Shown in pieces: positions 12,401 to 23,800 of a stretch of 64,000 nt of DNA; the stretch's first letter is position 1, and each line of letters starts with the position of its first letter. Source of the stretch: Ciona intestinalis (lineage: Eukaryota; Chordata; Ascidiacea; Phlebobranchia; Cionidae). The stretch spans positions 67,001-131,000 of the forward strand of contig NC_020170.2 in NCBI RefSeq assembly GCF_000224145.3. Direction: 5' to 3'. Both the position numbers and the translations under genes were made by a program. Under the pieces are notes generated by a model. The model was not told where the DNA came from and made no database searches. It worked only from the letters and a program-made list of their open reading frames with translations.

Positions 12401-15139
12401 TTAATTTTACTTTAATGCCTGATATTATTAGGTTTTATCAAATAGTATAGGTACAGTTTAGTTACTGAGCGTTTTGTTACAGTTTCTCTTTTAAGCTTTT
12501 TATATTATATAATAAAGTAGGGGGAAGACGGGACTTTTAAGAAAATATTGTCCAATATTTTCAAAACTCATAATATGTGAAACTTAAAATATGTGATTTA
12601 AGGTAATACCACGAACTATTACTATCATACTTTTATTTATATATTATGACAACAATTAAAAGAAAGATATTAAAACACACGTAAATTTATTTAGCTATAT
12701 TCGCATAACAGATGTAATTTTACCAGCTCAAAAACCGACGGAGCACGACGAACTGTTTAAATCGTTGTTAAATTTAATTTATAAATGAATTTATTATTAG
12801 AGACACACCTAAACAACACAAAAATGATTCTGTGTGTAAATGAACATTCGTTTTCTCACCCCGCTTGTATAGTTTTTAACATGTTACTTACAATATGTTA
12901 TTGCAAGAGAAGTATTGTTTAAACATCACTGGTAAATATTGTATCGTATAAATGCATATCAACTTGTAATAACATTAAATTCTCATAACTTTCAACAAAG
13001 TTTATATTTCTGCCACTCGGGCATTGCTAGATACTATTTCGCACAAGCCACTTTTCATAGATTTCTACAATCGTCCGTGAATGAATTGCGAACATATTTA
13101 TTATAGTAGTGCGGGGGAAGATGGAACACTTTGTCAGACGAAACTATTTTTAAATTGTCTTTTTACAGGCCCCCATTTAATGAAAATCAAGAAAATAAGA
13201 AAATAATAATGCAAACCTTTCAAACTTTGGCAATGAAAACCAAAGCATTTTTTGTTGTTTTTATCTCAAACTAAAGTCATATTGACCCCTCCCTATTTTC
13301 CTCATGTTTATATCTCAGCTTTTATTCAAAAATCTAATACTAGTGTTATCAAACAAAATCAAACTGTACAAAAAAGTTTAATCGTTCATCACACTCTCAA
13401 ACTAGTAAACTTCATCGACATTACTATGATTTAGCGAGCATTTAAAATTTAACATTTAAAAACAATAATCAGCTTTGACGCGCGTTTTTATAAAGTCGTG
13501 ATAATACTGTCGAATAATTCTGTAACATTTTTTTTCTGATTATCATTAAATGGGGGCCCGTAAAAAGAAAACTAAAAAATCTCATCCGACAAAGTGTCCG
13601 ATCTTCTCACACCGTACTATATTAATATAAAAGTGTTTCAATTTTGTGTCTCGTCTTTCCCCACAATGTAGTTTTGTAGGTTAACCGAAATAAATGAATG
13701 AATAAAATTCGTCATGACAAAACAGTCGTTATTTCGTCGTTGTTTACACCTGTTGTGCAAATCGCTAAAGAACTCCTCGTGTGTTTTAATATTTTTTTAT
13801 CAGTTAATAACGGAATATTGGTATTAATTCGTGGTATCGCCCAAATCCCGCCATGTAGTTTGATTTTGGAAATATTGGTTAATATGTGCTTAAAGGGGAA
13901 TACATACGAAAAATTATAATTTGCGTATTGATAGATATGCTCATGTGTGACCTAAAGCTACCATCCAAGTTTTAAAATACAAAACAGCTTTTGAAAAAAA
14001 TGAGTTTTAAAACAGCAAATTCGCCCGCTGGAGTAAAAAAATGGCAGTGGCGCAATGTATAGGATTTCCCATAAGAAAAAATTCATTCAACTTTGTTCGT
14101 TTCTAGTTTCTAACATAATAAAGAAAATTCAACTATTATTTTTGATTTGGTATAATGAATGCTTCTTCTCAAAACTACATTAAAAAAATGAAAAAAAAAC
14201 ATTGACTTATTATGTTTTAATTTTCGATTAAACATAGCTACATACTATGCTGACTCAGCACTTTTTCCTTATTAGTTAATTTTAAGCACTTTTTTATTTT
14301 ATAATGTTCATTATGTCTCACTAGTACCTGCTGTGCCATTTTTTTTATAAAAAAAGTCAGTTTTTCGTGATTAACATTAGGTTTGAAAATATGCTGAGTC
14401 AGCATAATCTCGTATGTACCGAGGTTCGATCGAAAAATTTAAAACATAATGAAGCCTATGTTGTACAGTTTTTTTTATATATACTCTTGAAGAAGAAGTA
14501 TTCGATATATAAAATCAAAAATAAAATTTAAATTTTCTTTAGTTTTTTAGAAACTAGAAACGATCAAATTTGAGCGAAGTTTTTTCTTATGGAAAATCCC
14601 CATGCATTGTCGAAACAGTCGATTTTTTTACTCCAGCGTTCTTTTTAAGCAATTTTTTTAGAAGCCGTATCGTTTTGGCAAACATTGATGGTACCTTTAG
14701 GTTACATTAAAGCATGTTTATCCATATACAAACTTTCATTTTTCGTTAGTATCCCCCTTTAACTGTTCCATCTTCCCCCACTCTTTATATCTGTATTATA
14801 GTCCCGTCTTTTCCAACCCTACTATTACTTCTATTGATATAGGCGATGTTCTTTCTATCTGGGCTTCTGGCTTTTTCTGTGAGCACTTCGGTATTTTACA
14901 TCATTAGCAAAACATCTGTAGTTACATATGCTGTTTTCTGCAAACTGAAAATCTGTCTCATAATATTAGGGGGTTCTATATTGTTTAAAGAAGTTATTAC
15001 TCCTGGGCAAGCCATGGGGGTAATAGTAACTCTGACAGGAACAGCAATGTATGCTTTCTTTACCATGAGCGAAAAAAACAAACTGGACAAAACTTTACTG
15101 TCGAACTCAAATGGTCCAACGTTGAGAGGAATGTCATAA
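9471..15139 (+). CDS. SLC35E3: SLC35E3-like sugar/phosphate transporter
   Basis: Exons 9471-9680, 10528-10725, 10800-10910, 12158-12313 and 14843-15139 join in phase 0 throughout to give 323 residues, close to the size of vertebrate SLC35E3. The product is a multi-pass membrane protein of the drug/metabolite transporter superfamily (SLC35/TPT branch), expected in Golgi or ER membranes; the substrate is not predictable. Family-like stretches include LSNKALYVNYG in the first helix, TYQLIKCLGDP, LNFLGALFGLTAVVASSLY, PPQLLIYQ, and TSVVTYAVFCKLK with LFKEVITPGQAMG in the last exon, which align along the whole family. I chose ATG 9471 because the hydrophobic core follows directly; the frame is open upstream to 9327 (a 48-residue extension is possible). 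Introns 1-4 carry a SINE, a LINE remnant and three fold-back elements. PolyA signal AATAAA at 15197-15202. Confidence 0.9.
9699..10030 (+). mobile_element. tRNA-derived SINE, near full length
   Basis: The head CCGGCGCTCTAGCACACTTG degenerates from a tRNA A-box region, and GGGTTCAGGCTCG is B-box-like. The body contains TCTTTGGGCAAGACACTTAA and ACGAGGTGTATGAACACC. The tail is TAAAGTAAGTTAAATTCATTCATTCA. It lies in intron 1 of the SLC35E3-like gene, in the sense direction. Confidence 0.85.
11560..12045 (+). pseudogene. LINE 3' remnant with RNase H-like C-terminus
   Basis: Conceptual translation across frames gives KSDLALWVLAKHQEEW, then SCRQTKEF, then a frame change to SHLHKLKKSESPICPVCDEE and TSFHYVSTGPAYANARREH. 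This order (W...C.QTK, then H.C...C-type cysteines CPVC, then H and CPA-like residues) is typical of the RNase H and zinc-finger-like end of I/Jockey-type LINE polyproteins. The frame is broken at least once, near 11690. The 3' end ACCTCACCCACATAGAATAG resembles a block at 46055-46085. It sits in intron 3 of the SLC35E3-like gene. It is dead. Confidence 0.7.
12512..12960 (+). repeat. family A-related dispersed repeat
   Basis: Starts AGTAGGGGGAAGACGGGAC and continues ATATTGTCCAATATTTTCAAA. A collinear, diverged copy lies at 34262-34750; both share ATATTGTAT..ATAAATG.ATAT..ACTTGTAA near the right end. Non-coding. Confidence 0.6.
13103..13623. mobile_element. fold-back MITE, family A long form
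   Basis: Inverted ends of about 80 bases: left TAGTAGTGCGGGGGAAGATG with CACTTTGTCAGACG and CCCCCATTTAATG; right CATTAAATGGGGG with CGACAAAGTGTCC and CCGTACTATA. The middle is AT-rich and non-coding. Relatives lie at 15940-16568, 26062-26675, 34975-35290 and 36712-37124. Confidence 0.75.
13888..14767. mobile_element. fold-back MITE, family B long form with Maf sites
   Basis: About 880 bp palindrome in intron 4 of the SLC35E3-like gene. Outer arms AAGGGGAATACATACGAAAA / TTTCGTTAGTATCCCCCTTT; inner arms AAAATTAAAACATAATGAAG-type sequences. Near the centre are two perfect 13-bp T-MARE palindromes, at 14248-14260 (TGCTGACTCAGCA) and 14392-14404 (TGCTGAGTCAGCA), one in each arm. A related copy is at 43478-44212. 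Confidence 0.75.
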
Positions 15140-15287
15140 AATGACAAGGTTGATGCATCAGAATTTCTAATTATTGCATTAGAATATATGTGTAGAAATA
15201 AATATTTGTCGTTATATTATTTGTGTTCATTCGCTTTGAGATAATTTAATCATAACACCGTTACAATGAAAAATATGGGTCTCCTCC

Positions 15288-15945
15288 CCGGCGCCATAGC
15301 ACAGTTGGTTAACGCGCATGTCTGTAACCCAGAGGTAATGGATTCAAGGCTCGACGCTGCTACCATTGTGGCCGTATGTGTCATTTAGCAAGATACTAAA
15401 CGATAATTGCTCTAACCCAATTTCACTAATGGATTGTTCAAAATATTATCCATACATAAAAAAAAAATAATGACCCACAAAGTAACAAACATAGTAACTC
15501 GTGTTACGTAAAGTGTTTGGTCCGGGACGCTGCTCTAACGGCCTACCGCGACTAACCAGACTGATGTAGGATTTTTTAACAGTTTAATAACATATGTATA
15601 AAAACTACTATATATAATAAAACGATCAGAGCGGTATAAGGATAATGCTCGAATACACTAAGTTTTGACCAGAGTAATCAAATACACCAACGTTCTAAAC
15701 ATATGTTACTCAACCATACACACAACGAGAACTGCTGATCTTATACAATACTCGGGCAGATGTGAGAAACAGGAGAAAAGGGCGCCAACACAAAAGTCAT
15801 TAACAACGGAAGCAAAACCAGAAAGAAAAACACCACAGCAAAACACAGAAAAAAAAACAACACGTCACACTCGTAAGCTGCTGACACGAGGTGTATGATG
15901 AACAACCATGTGATAACGACTGTTGTTTTCTGGCCACGCGAGGAT
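15288..15945 (+). mobile_element. tRNA-derived SINE interrupted by a nested element
   Basis: The head is at 15288-15501 (CCGGCGCCATAGCACAGTTGG with A-box-like spacing, then GGATTCAAGGCTCGACGC as B box) and the tail half at 15870-15945 (TCGTAAGCTGCTGACACGAG...GGCCACGCGAGGATA). The inserted 15502-15869 segment separates two halves that are contiguous in other copies. Confidence 0.8.
15502..15869 (+). mobile_element. solo-LTR-like insertion inside the SINE
   Basis: A 368-bp non-coding segment begins TGTTACGTAAAG and ends CACGTCACA, that is, TG...CA ends. It is flanked by a duplicated CTCG (or ACTCG, 15497-15501 and 15869-15873). It contains TATATATAATAAAA, which could serve as TATA or polyA signal. 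These are the marks of a solo LTR; with one copy in the window, a short DNA transposon cannot be excluded. Confidence 0.55.
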
Positions 15946-16568
15946 ATGGGACACTTTGTCAGATGTGACTTTTTTTAAATTTTCTTTTCACGGACCCCCA
16001 TTTAATGATAATCAGGAAAATAATGTTACAGAATTTTTCAACAGTAATATCACGACTTTATAAAACGCCCGTCAAAGCTGATTACTGTTTTAAAATATTA
16101 AAAAATATGTAAAATAGATACAGTACATTTTGAACAAGTGAAAATCTGCGAAATAGTAAGGTGCTATTTTTGAATGTCGGAAAAATAATACTAAGCCGAT
16201 GAAATTTTGTAGTTTACAAGTGTAAACGATTAAACTAGTTTCATAGTTTCGTAAAACAGCCTTGAATATTTCGTACAGTTCGATTTTGTCTCATAAAACT
16301 AATTTTAGTTTTGTAAAAAAAAGGATATATATATAGGGAAAACAGGCAGGGGTAAATATGAATTTAATTTGAAATAAAAAGAACAAAAAATATCAGTTTA
16401 ACGTTATATAGTAGGGTGGAACGTTATGTAGTAGGGTGGACCCCCATTTAATGGTAATCAAGAAAATAAGCTTACAGAATTATTCGACAGTATAATCACG
16501 ACTTTATAAAACGCCCGTAAAAGGTGATTACTGTTTTTAAACAATATTTATCCCACCCTACTATACAG
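15940..16568. mobile_element. family A fold-back element, compound
   Basis: Left: GGGACACTTTGTCAGATG with CCCCCATTTAATGATAATC. A second copy of the same inner sequence (CCCCCATTTAATGGTAATC...CACGACTTTATAAAACGCCCG) lies at 16440-16535 in the same direction, preceded by two ATGTAGTAGGGTGGA-like ends; the element closes with CCCACCCTACTATAC. It looks like two overlapping or nested insertions. Confidence 0.6.
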
Positions 16569-17859
16569 GTGCTGGTGGACCAAGGTGATCGTAGAATACA
16601 AAAAGCATAGCGGTCACTTTTAATATCTTCTACTTGTGCTACTAACACACAATCTGGACACTGTACTAACTAGACCCCAGCGGTACCGATTCCAAACTAG
16701 AAAAATTAAAATTCAAAAAAATATTAATTATGAAAATTAATATTCGTCATAAAAACATATTTTTAGAATTTTTGCACGAACCAGCCTTAAAGGGCCTAAA
16801 CACACCCCAAATGTACTTCGCTTTAATCGATAGAGTGTGTTTTTCTAATTCCAACGACACCTTACTTGTTTTAATCGGTTCTGTATAACCAAAGATATTC
16901 CAGCTCAAACACCGTGAAATTCAAAAAAACTGATTTGAAAGTTGCGTGGCGAAAAAAATTGAGAAGTGTACTACCCACGTGACAATCACGTCACAAAATT
17001 GTTGAAGCGTGGCCGCTCTCATTCAGAAAGGCGAGAGGCAGTGTTTTCAGCGAAAAACGAGAGAACAAAAAAAACGCAAAAAAGCACAAAAAAAACGCAG
17101 GTTTCGCTTTTACGAATGAATCAGTCACGAGACTAGTACGTTCCTACGTCACAATCACGGAGCTCGTAGTAAAAAAAAGATAGCGCTAGAGATCACTGTT
17201 TGAGGACAAATATCTCCGCCTATACTGGACCAATTTTAATAAGCAAAGTATTTTTGGAATCAATAAAACGGTCGCTTTATGAATTTACCATAAAAAATAA
17301 AAGTGACGTGGGGTGTGTTTAGGCCCTTTAAATATGTTATAGCGCTACGTAAAACCTAATAAATGAAACATATTTTATTCAAAAAAGTGCGGGGATGGAT
17401 GATAAATAAAAAAAAGTATGCTTATAACTTGGATCATACAAGTATTAAAGTTTTTAAATATAACTCCGTATACATCTACGTAGGTCACTAGCATGTTATT
17501 GAGCTAACCATAGAGAAATCTAGTCTTACACAAGTGAAGTTTATTGCACAGTACAAGCCATTATAGCGCACAGGTGAACAAATATTAACTAATAATTCAA
17601 ACAAACATAGTTGCTCATTAATCAATACATCGAGTACAACACTAATCTTTATACAGAATAAGCAACAATTGTTTCTAAAAAATAAATCCAAAAGTCAGTC
17701 ACAACATCATTTTTTATGTTAAACCAAAACTTCATAGCTTGTTAATAGTTTCTAACGGCGTTTCTATTTTGTGGCGTTTGTTATTTATTTCTAAATAAAC
17801 GCAAGTATTTTAGTACCAGTCAACGACCATTTCCAAACATCTTGTGCACAATAGCATGA

Positions 17860-20800
17860 TTAGTCTTGTTGAGGTATGGAAAGTTGTTTTCCCTTCGGAT
17901 CATCAAATCTGTCCATTGTAGTGATTTGTGCAATCATGCAGAGTCCAAGAGTAAGAATTGTTACCAATAATAAAGTGACAATCAAGCCCGTCCATATACC
18001 AATAGTGAACCAACCTTCACAATCTAATGCTCGACCAAATGTATTATTCACCACACCAAATGGTTGTACCTGCAAATTAGAAACTATTACACAATGTCAA
18101 ACATATAATTTATTAAAAACAATAATAGGAGAGCAGAACATCTTAATGCTATCACTTGATTGCTGCAGTGGAATTACCCAAATAATTTGCCTGACATAAA
18201 GTTTTATACAAAATACCTGAAGTCCTGTAAATTCAAGATAAAGATTCATTCCATCCTTAACTTTCGCAAATATTTTTGTCATATTTGGTGGCGCACCACA
18301 CACTAATGACCAATTTTTGGGAGCAGATATAATATCTCTGAATGTACGGCTCTTTAAACTAACGACCGTGTTTTTCTGATTAAATTGATTGTAATCGACC
18401 GTTACATTTGAGAGGAACCACCAATCCATTGCAGAGGTTTTAAATCTTTTCATTACAAAATCCATGCTGTGTTAATGTAATATGTGATCAACAGGTTTAT
18501 TAAGAGTTAAGACAAATATATCACAACAATATAGAAACATGTGGATCCATACCACCCACTCCCGTCTTTCGCAATTCTGTTAAACCATTAACATACCATG
18601 TCTGGTAATGTAGCTTCCAGTCAAAAACAAAAATATGAATATTCTAAGCACATTCTAAATTATTACTTGAAAATATTAGTCAGCCTTGTGACTTTCAGAA
18701 TAACTGGTGCAGTAATGCCAGTTTTTGATGTTATCTTAAGCTTTAAGGTAAAACCCAAACATGTAGAAGCAGCCTTGTGCATACCTTGACTTGTAGCTTC
18801 CAGTCAAAACAATATAAATAAATATATGCCTTATATTACAACACTAAAATGTAAGACTTACCGAACTTTGGCCTTTATTGAGGCATCATCTTTGCTTTTT
18901 AAGGATAAAATTAATCTAGAAAATCAAATTGAAAGTAATGTAGATAAAATACAGTAACAATTGTAACAAGTGAAAAATTACAGAATAACTTGGACTTACG
19001 TGTTGTTCCCATCTGTACAATTACCAACTTGTGTAGAATTTGAATCAGGTACCATCACGTGTCTTTTTACATTAATCGTTAACATGATGTCTGAATACTT
19101 CATGAAGACACATGGACCTTTGATTAAAACATCCGAAGTCTTGTTGTCTGCCTCAGATTGACGACGTATCCGAACATGTCGCTCGGAAGGAGATCCCTGT
19201 TCAACAACTATGCTGTTACATCATAATAAAAATCAATTAGGAGAGAAAAAATCAAACAACAAGTTAACAGGTAGGCGAACAGCTAAAATGAATTACCAAT
19301 ACAGAGTGTGTCGCATCAGTGGTTAAGACTGCAACATATTTTCCACCAATGTTGTTTAGTTTCTCCCACACTATATCATCTGAAACAAATTGTGTAATTG
19401 TAAATATCACATCAGACCAAGTTTATGCTCGTTTTTCAAAATATCAATGCTACAAAACCTAAAAAATGTATCTGTACTAAATGTGCATTTAGTGTATAAT
19501 GTACGTTATACATCTTTTATTCAGACAAATGATTCATAAATGTATATTGTAACATTAGAGACTTGCGTGGTCGTCATACCCCAGTTTTCCTGAGAGGCCC
19601 ACGCCACCCTAGAAGTCTAGCTAGGTTGGTGAAATAGAACTAGCAACCCCAGTTTTGTTATTCAATTTTTCTAAATATAACTAAAACATATTATTCAGTT
19701 CAATCAACAATCAACAAGTGAATGAAAGAATGTAACTTGTTTTATGTTGGTGTGTCCGGAAAATGACAGTCGTAATAACACAGGTGTCACGCTAACCAAC
19801 TGTGCTACGAGCCTACGACCAAGGTAAAATCATCATGTTAAACAATCGCTAATATGTTTTATTCCGGATTTATGTGATGAGTATTGACATAATGCTTACC
19901 CATTTGCTGAATACTGGTTGTTAGTGAATCAAATGTCGAACGGTCAATTTTCAAATTTACAACTTCAACATCAGCACTAGGAAGATAGGATTGGATGGAT
20001 TTCAAGTCTTGGATTGGTTTTACAGAAGCAGTAAGAGATGAAGAATCAGATTTGATAAAGTTCTAAAATGTAACGTTTAATTAACTATCATCTTGCAACA
20101 AAACCAGATCCACAAGCCAGTTAAGTTTGTTACAAGCCAAGATATTAAAACACTAGAATGATTAATTTAGCTTTTGGTACAAAAATATCAAGTATTAGTA
20201 ATACTAACTAAATAATAACATTAGTAAACTGGATAAAATTCACAGTCAATTTAATTATAAATATCAGACATTATCATACCAAATCCAAAATAAAATTGGA
20301 TTTTTCTTCAGCAGTTTAGAAACTAGAAACAATCAAAGTTCAGTGTCTTTTTTTCTTACGGAAAGTCCCATGCATTGTCGAAACAGTCAATTTTTTTTCA
20401 CTCCAGCAGGTTTATTTCACATCAATTTTTTAAAAGCTGTTTTATTTTGAAAAACTTTGATGGTACCTTTAGGTCACTTTTGAGTATCTCTATCCATATA
20501 CAAGTTTTCATTTTTGTTTGTATGTCCCTTTAACTAAATGATTAGGCTTTTGAAAATCTAAAGGACACCTGGCCTAATCTAAACTAAATTCAACATCACA
20601 ATAATAGAAATGACCTGTAACGTAACAGTCTTAACCTAAAACATAAACCACATCATCAGAAAAAGTAGGCAAAGCTGTAAAATACTGTTTTTGATACCTA
20701 ATTACCTTTAAAATCAATTAAATCAGAAAGTTAATACTGGTTGGGGTAAAAAACAAAAACAGCAAAAAACAGTTTTTTGACCCCTTCCCATTCAGCAATT

Positions 20801-23800
20801 TTGGGGTAAAAAAAACAAGAGAAGAAGTATGAAATTATGATAAAATTTAAATTATACCAGCAGCAAGGCACTTAAATATGTAGCAAATAAAAGCATTCAT
20901 AATAAGTTTATCACGAAAGGCCTTACCACAAAAAAAAGTTTAGCAAACTCTACAAAAAGTTTTTGTCAAGTTTTTATTTGATTTAGTATTCTTTTTACCC
21001 ACAAAGGCTGTTTGCAATAAAATGTTTTAAGCGGGCTAGGGGGGTTGTGCTTTCTTACCCAAAGTACCCCATTGTTTTTATTACCCCATTTGACTATACT
21101 AAATTTTTTTTTATCGTTATAATCAAAAGGATATTGCTTCCGTTTAACAGGAAAAATGAACTTGCAATCAAGAAGAAGAAACAAACACCCACATATATTT
21201 AAGTAAAATCTGGTCTCACTAGCGAATTTTCGTTGTAGGCAGTTCAAGGGGTTGAGGTATCTGAATCCTTTACTTGATCACAAATGTAAAAAAGAATTTA
21301 ACCTGTCTTCAAACTCAAACAATAATGAAGGTGTCAATCGCTTTTATGAGTTGAGCAATCAACGAGTGATTTGCGATTAGGTCGTAATTAAAACAGTGTT
21401 TCCCAAGTTTTTTTAATAATACTCTATGGCCACGACGGCATATTAAAAAAGGGAAAACAAGTTATTTTTCGTTTATTACAACTTAACGTCCAACTCTTTT
21501 GAGGGATGAGGTTGGTGCAATGTCATCAGATAAATATTGTTCCTTCAAATTCTTTAATGCATTAATTTGAGAGAAAAATGAAAGTCTGTGAATTTTGTCT
21601 TTTATTACCCCCACTGGACCATGAACCAAAAAATATTTTAGTCTTATATTACCACTTTTTCGTCTCACGCTTCCTTTTAGACCTAGATTGGCATATCTTA
21701 GTATCGTTTAAAAATCAGTGCCTGCTTCAATTGTAGTTGAGAAATAACACCGTGGTAAATGTAGAATATCAAGTTTGCTAACTTCTGAATTGCTAATAAT
21801 AAAAATCGCTATTATGACGTAAATAAGGAACGTGTAAAAAAATCTAATATAACATAGACACAGTCATGACTAAATATGTAATATCCATGTATTGGACCTA
21901 GTATGAGTAGGTTCACCCTGGGCATGTTATGTTTATTGCTTACTTTTGTTTTTTCAAAACTCTTTTCATTTCTTCCAAAGTAAGTAAAATCTTCCACAGT
22001 TAACTGTAATAACATAATTAAATTAATTATTTTAGCAAAATTTTAGTATTAGTATGACTATGGCTAGAGAAGCGCAATTTAGGACACACATTACAGAATA
22101 ATTAAGTAATCTAGGATATCCTAGAATACTTTATTTCATATCTAGAGTTCCAAATCTTCTTTTATTCATATTACAAATTTACCCACATGTTACAGTTTAT
22201 TCACCCTTCAATAGTTGCCTTGTTGGATCATGAGCTTTTAAATAATCAAAAATTGTAGTATTTGGTAATTTTTGCACCATGATGATCATTTTGCCTCTAA
22301 TACCCAGAGAACAATAGTCTTAAAACGCCTAATTTGTAACTACGTATGTAGAGAAAACGGCTAACCCAAAACGAATAGCAGTAGAGAAAACGGCTAACCC
22401 AAAACGAATAGCAATCAGGGATGTGGCGAGACGAACCCCAACTTAAAAGTTTGTGACCAAGCGTCCCCTTTTTTAACGCTCGGCTGGAAACCCGGCCGAG
22501 CACCAAGCTTATTGCTATGGCTATAATGTTACACGCGAGAGCAAAAATGAAAAAGGTTAAGCTATTAAGAGATGACGAGACGTCGAGAAAAGCAACCTTT
22601 GGAATGAAGTTGCAGAACACTATTTCTTGAAAGCCCAACAAATACAAGGGTAATTTTTTCAAAATTATACCTTTGCAAAACTTTAATGTGCTTTAAGATG
22701 ACGAGGATTCCAAAGTTTAGCAGATATGAATCCTAAGCACAACGCAAAAACTACCTATTGGGATACTTCATTTTAAAGTACATGATCCAGCACGGGCTGC
22801 ACAGCTACTATAGTAGTGTCAATAAACTGATATATATTATGTGGGTAAAATTGATATTCTTCTATAAAAATTTGGAATTCTACATTCAAGATAAAGTATT
22901 CTAAGACTTTATGGGACGTAATTATTCTTTAATGTGCATCCCCAAATATAGCTTGTATTTACAATAACCCTGAACTTAAACTCCCAAAACATGAAAGAAA
23001 ACAGATCCAACTTAAAAGATGGCCCTGACATTAAGTGAACAAATTAACAACCACTCATTTTTATGAACATCTAGCTAACTTCAGGAACTAAATAAAACTT
23101 ATTATACCTGGTCAGCTAAAAATATGAGAAGTTTATTTGGTTTCCCAGGAGCCAAGCATTTTTTATAGTGCTCCTTTGTAATATGTTGAATATTCATGGC
23201 GCCATGGAACTGTATTGGTCTCTTGCAAGATAATTCCCTGCATAACAAATTAGTTTAAGTTTCGAACACAAATTACGACTGTATTAAAACTAGCGACATT
23301 CAACATGCAACAATGTTATATAACATAAATTAAATTAGCGTCAGAAGAATCCTGTCGCTGGTGAGTGGTGGCACGTGAATTTTGGTCTTAAAATATTCCG
23401 TAGGTCTCATTTAAACCCACTGTTATAAATTCCGGGGAATCCGACCAAGATCTGGTGCTCATTGAGTCTTGTGTAAAAAATGAAGTAAGGATCTGGTGCT
23501 AGGAGAACGTAACAGACAAGAATCAAGTCCAACCAGTAGTATAATAAAGACATATTTTGCATAAATGGCATCGTCAGTTTGTTATTTAAATAGAATCGTC
23601 ACAATATTTTTGTTACATTTGCCTATCGTCCAATTCAAACATCGTTCTAAAAGAACCAATTTTGAAAATTCTGCGCAGAGGTTTTATCCTCTGTGAACGA
23701 CATATTTTCCAGTCTGGTAGCCACTAACCCCCTAACCATCAGCTCCTAACCACCAACCTCTAACACTTTCGACTAGAATATTTTGCTATATACCGGAGGA

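Larger units (their letters stand above)
15140..17859. other. intergenic region between convergent genes
   Basis: Lies between the 3' ends of the SLC35E3-like gene and ATP6AP1. It is filled by a SINE split by a nested element (15288-15945) and a compound family A element (15940-16568). From 16600 to 17780 I see no gene and no repeat with a partner in the window. A polyA signal for ATP6AP1 on the minus strand is at 17784-17789. Confidence 0.5.
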
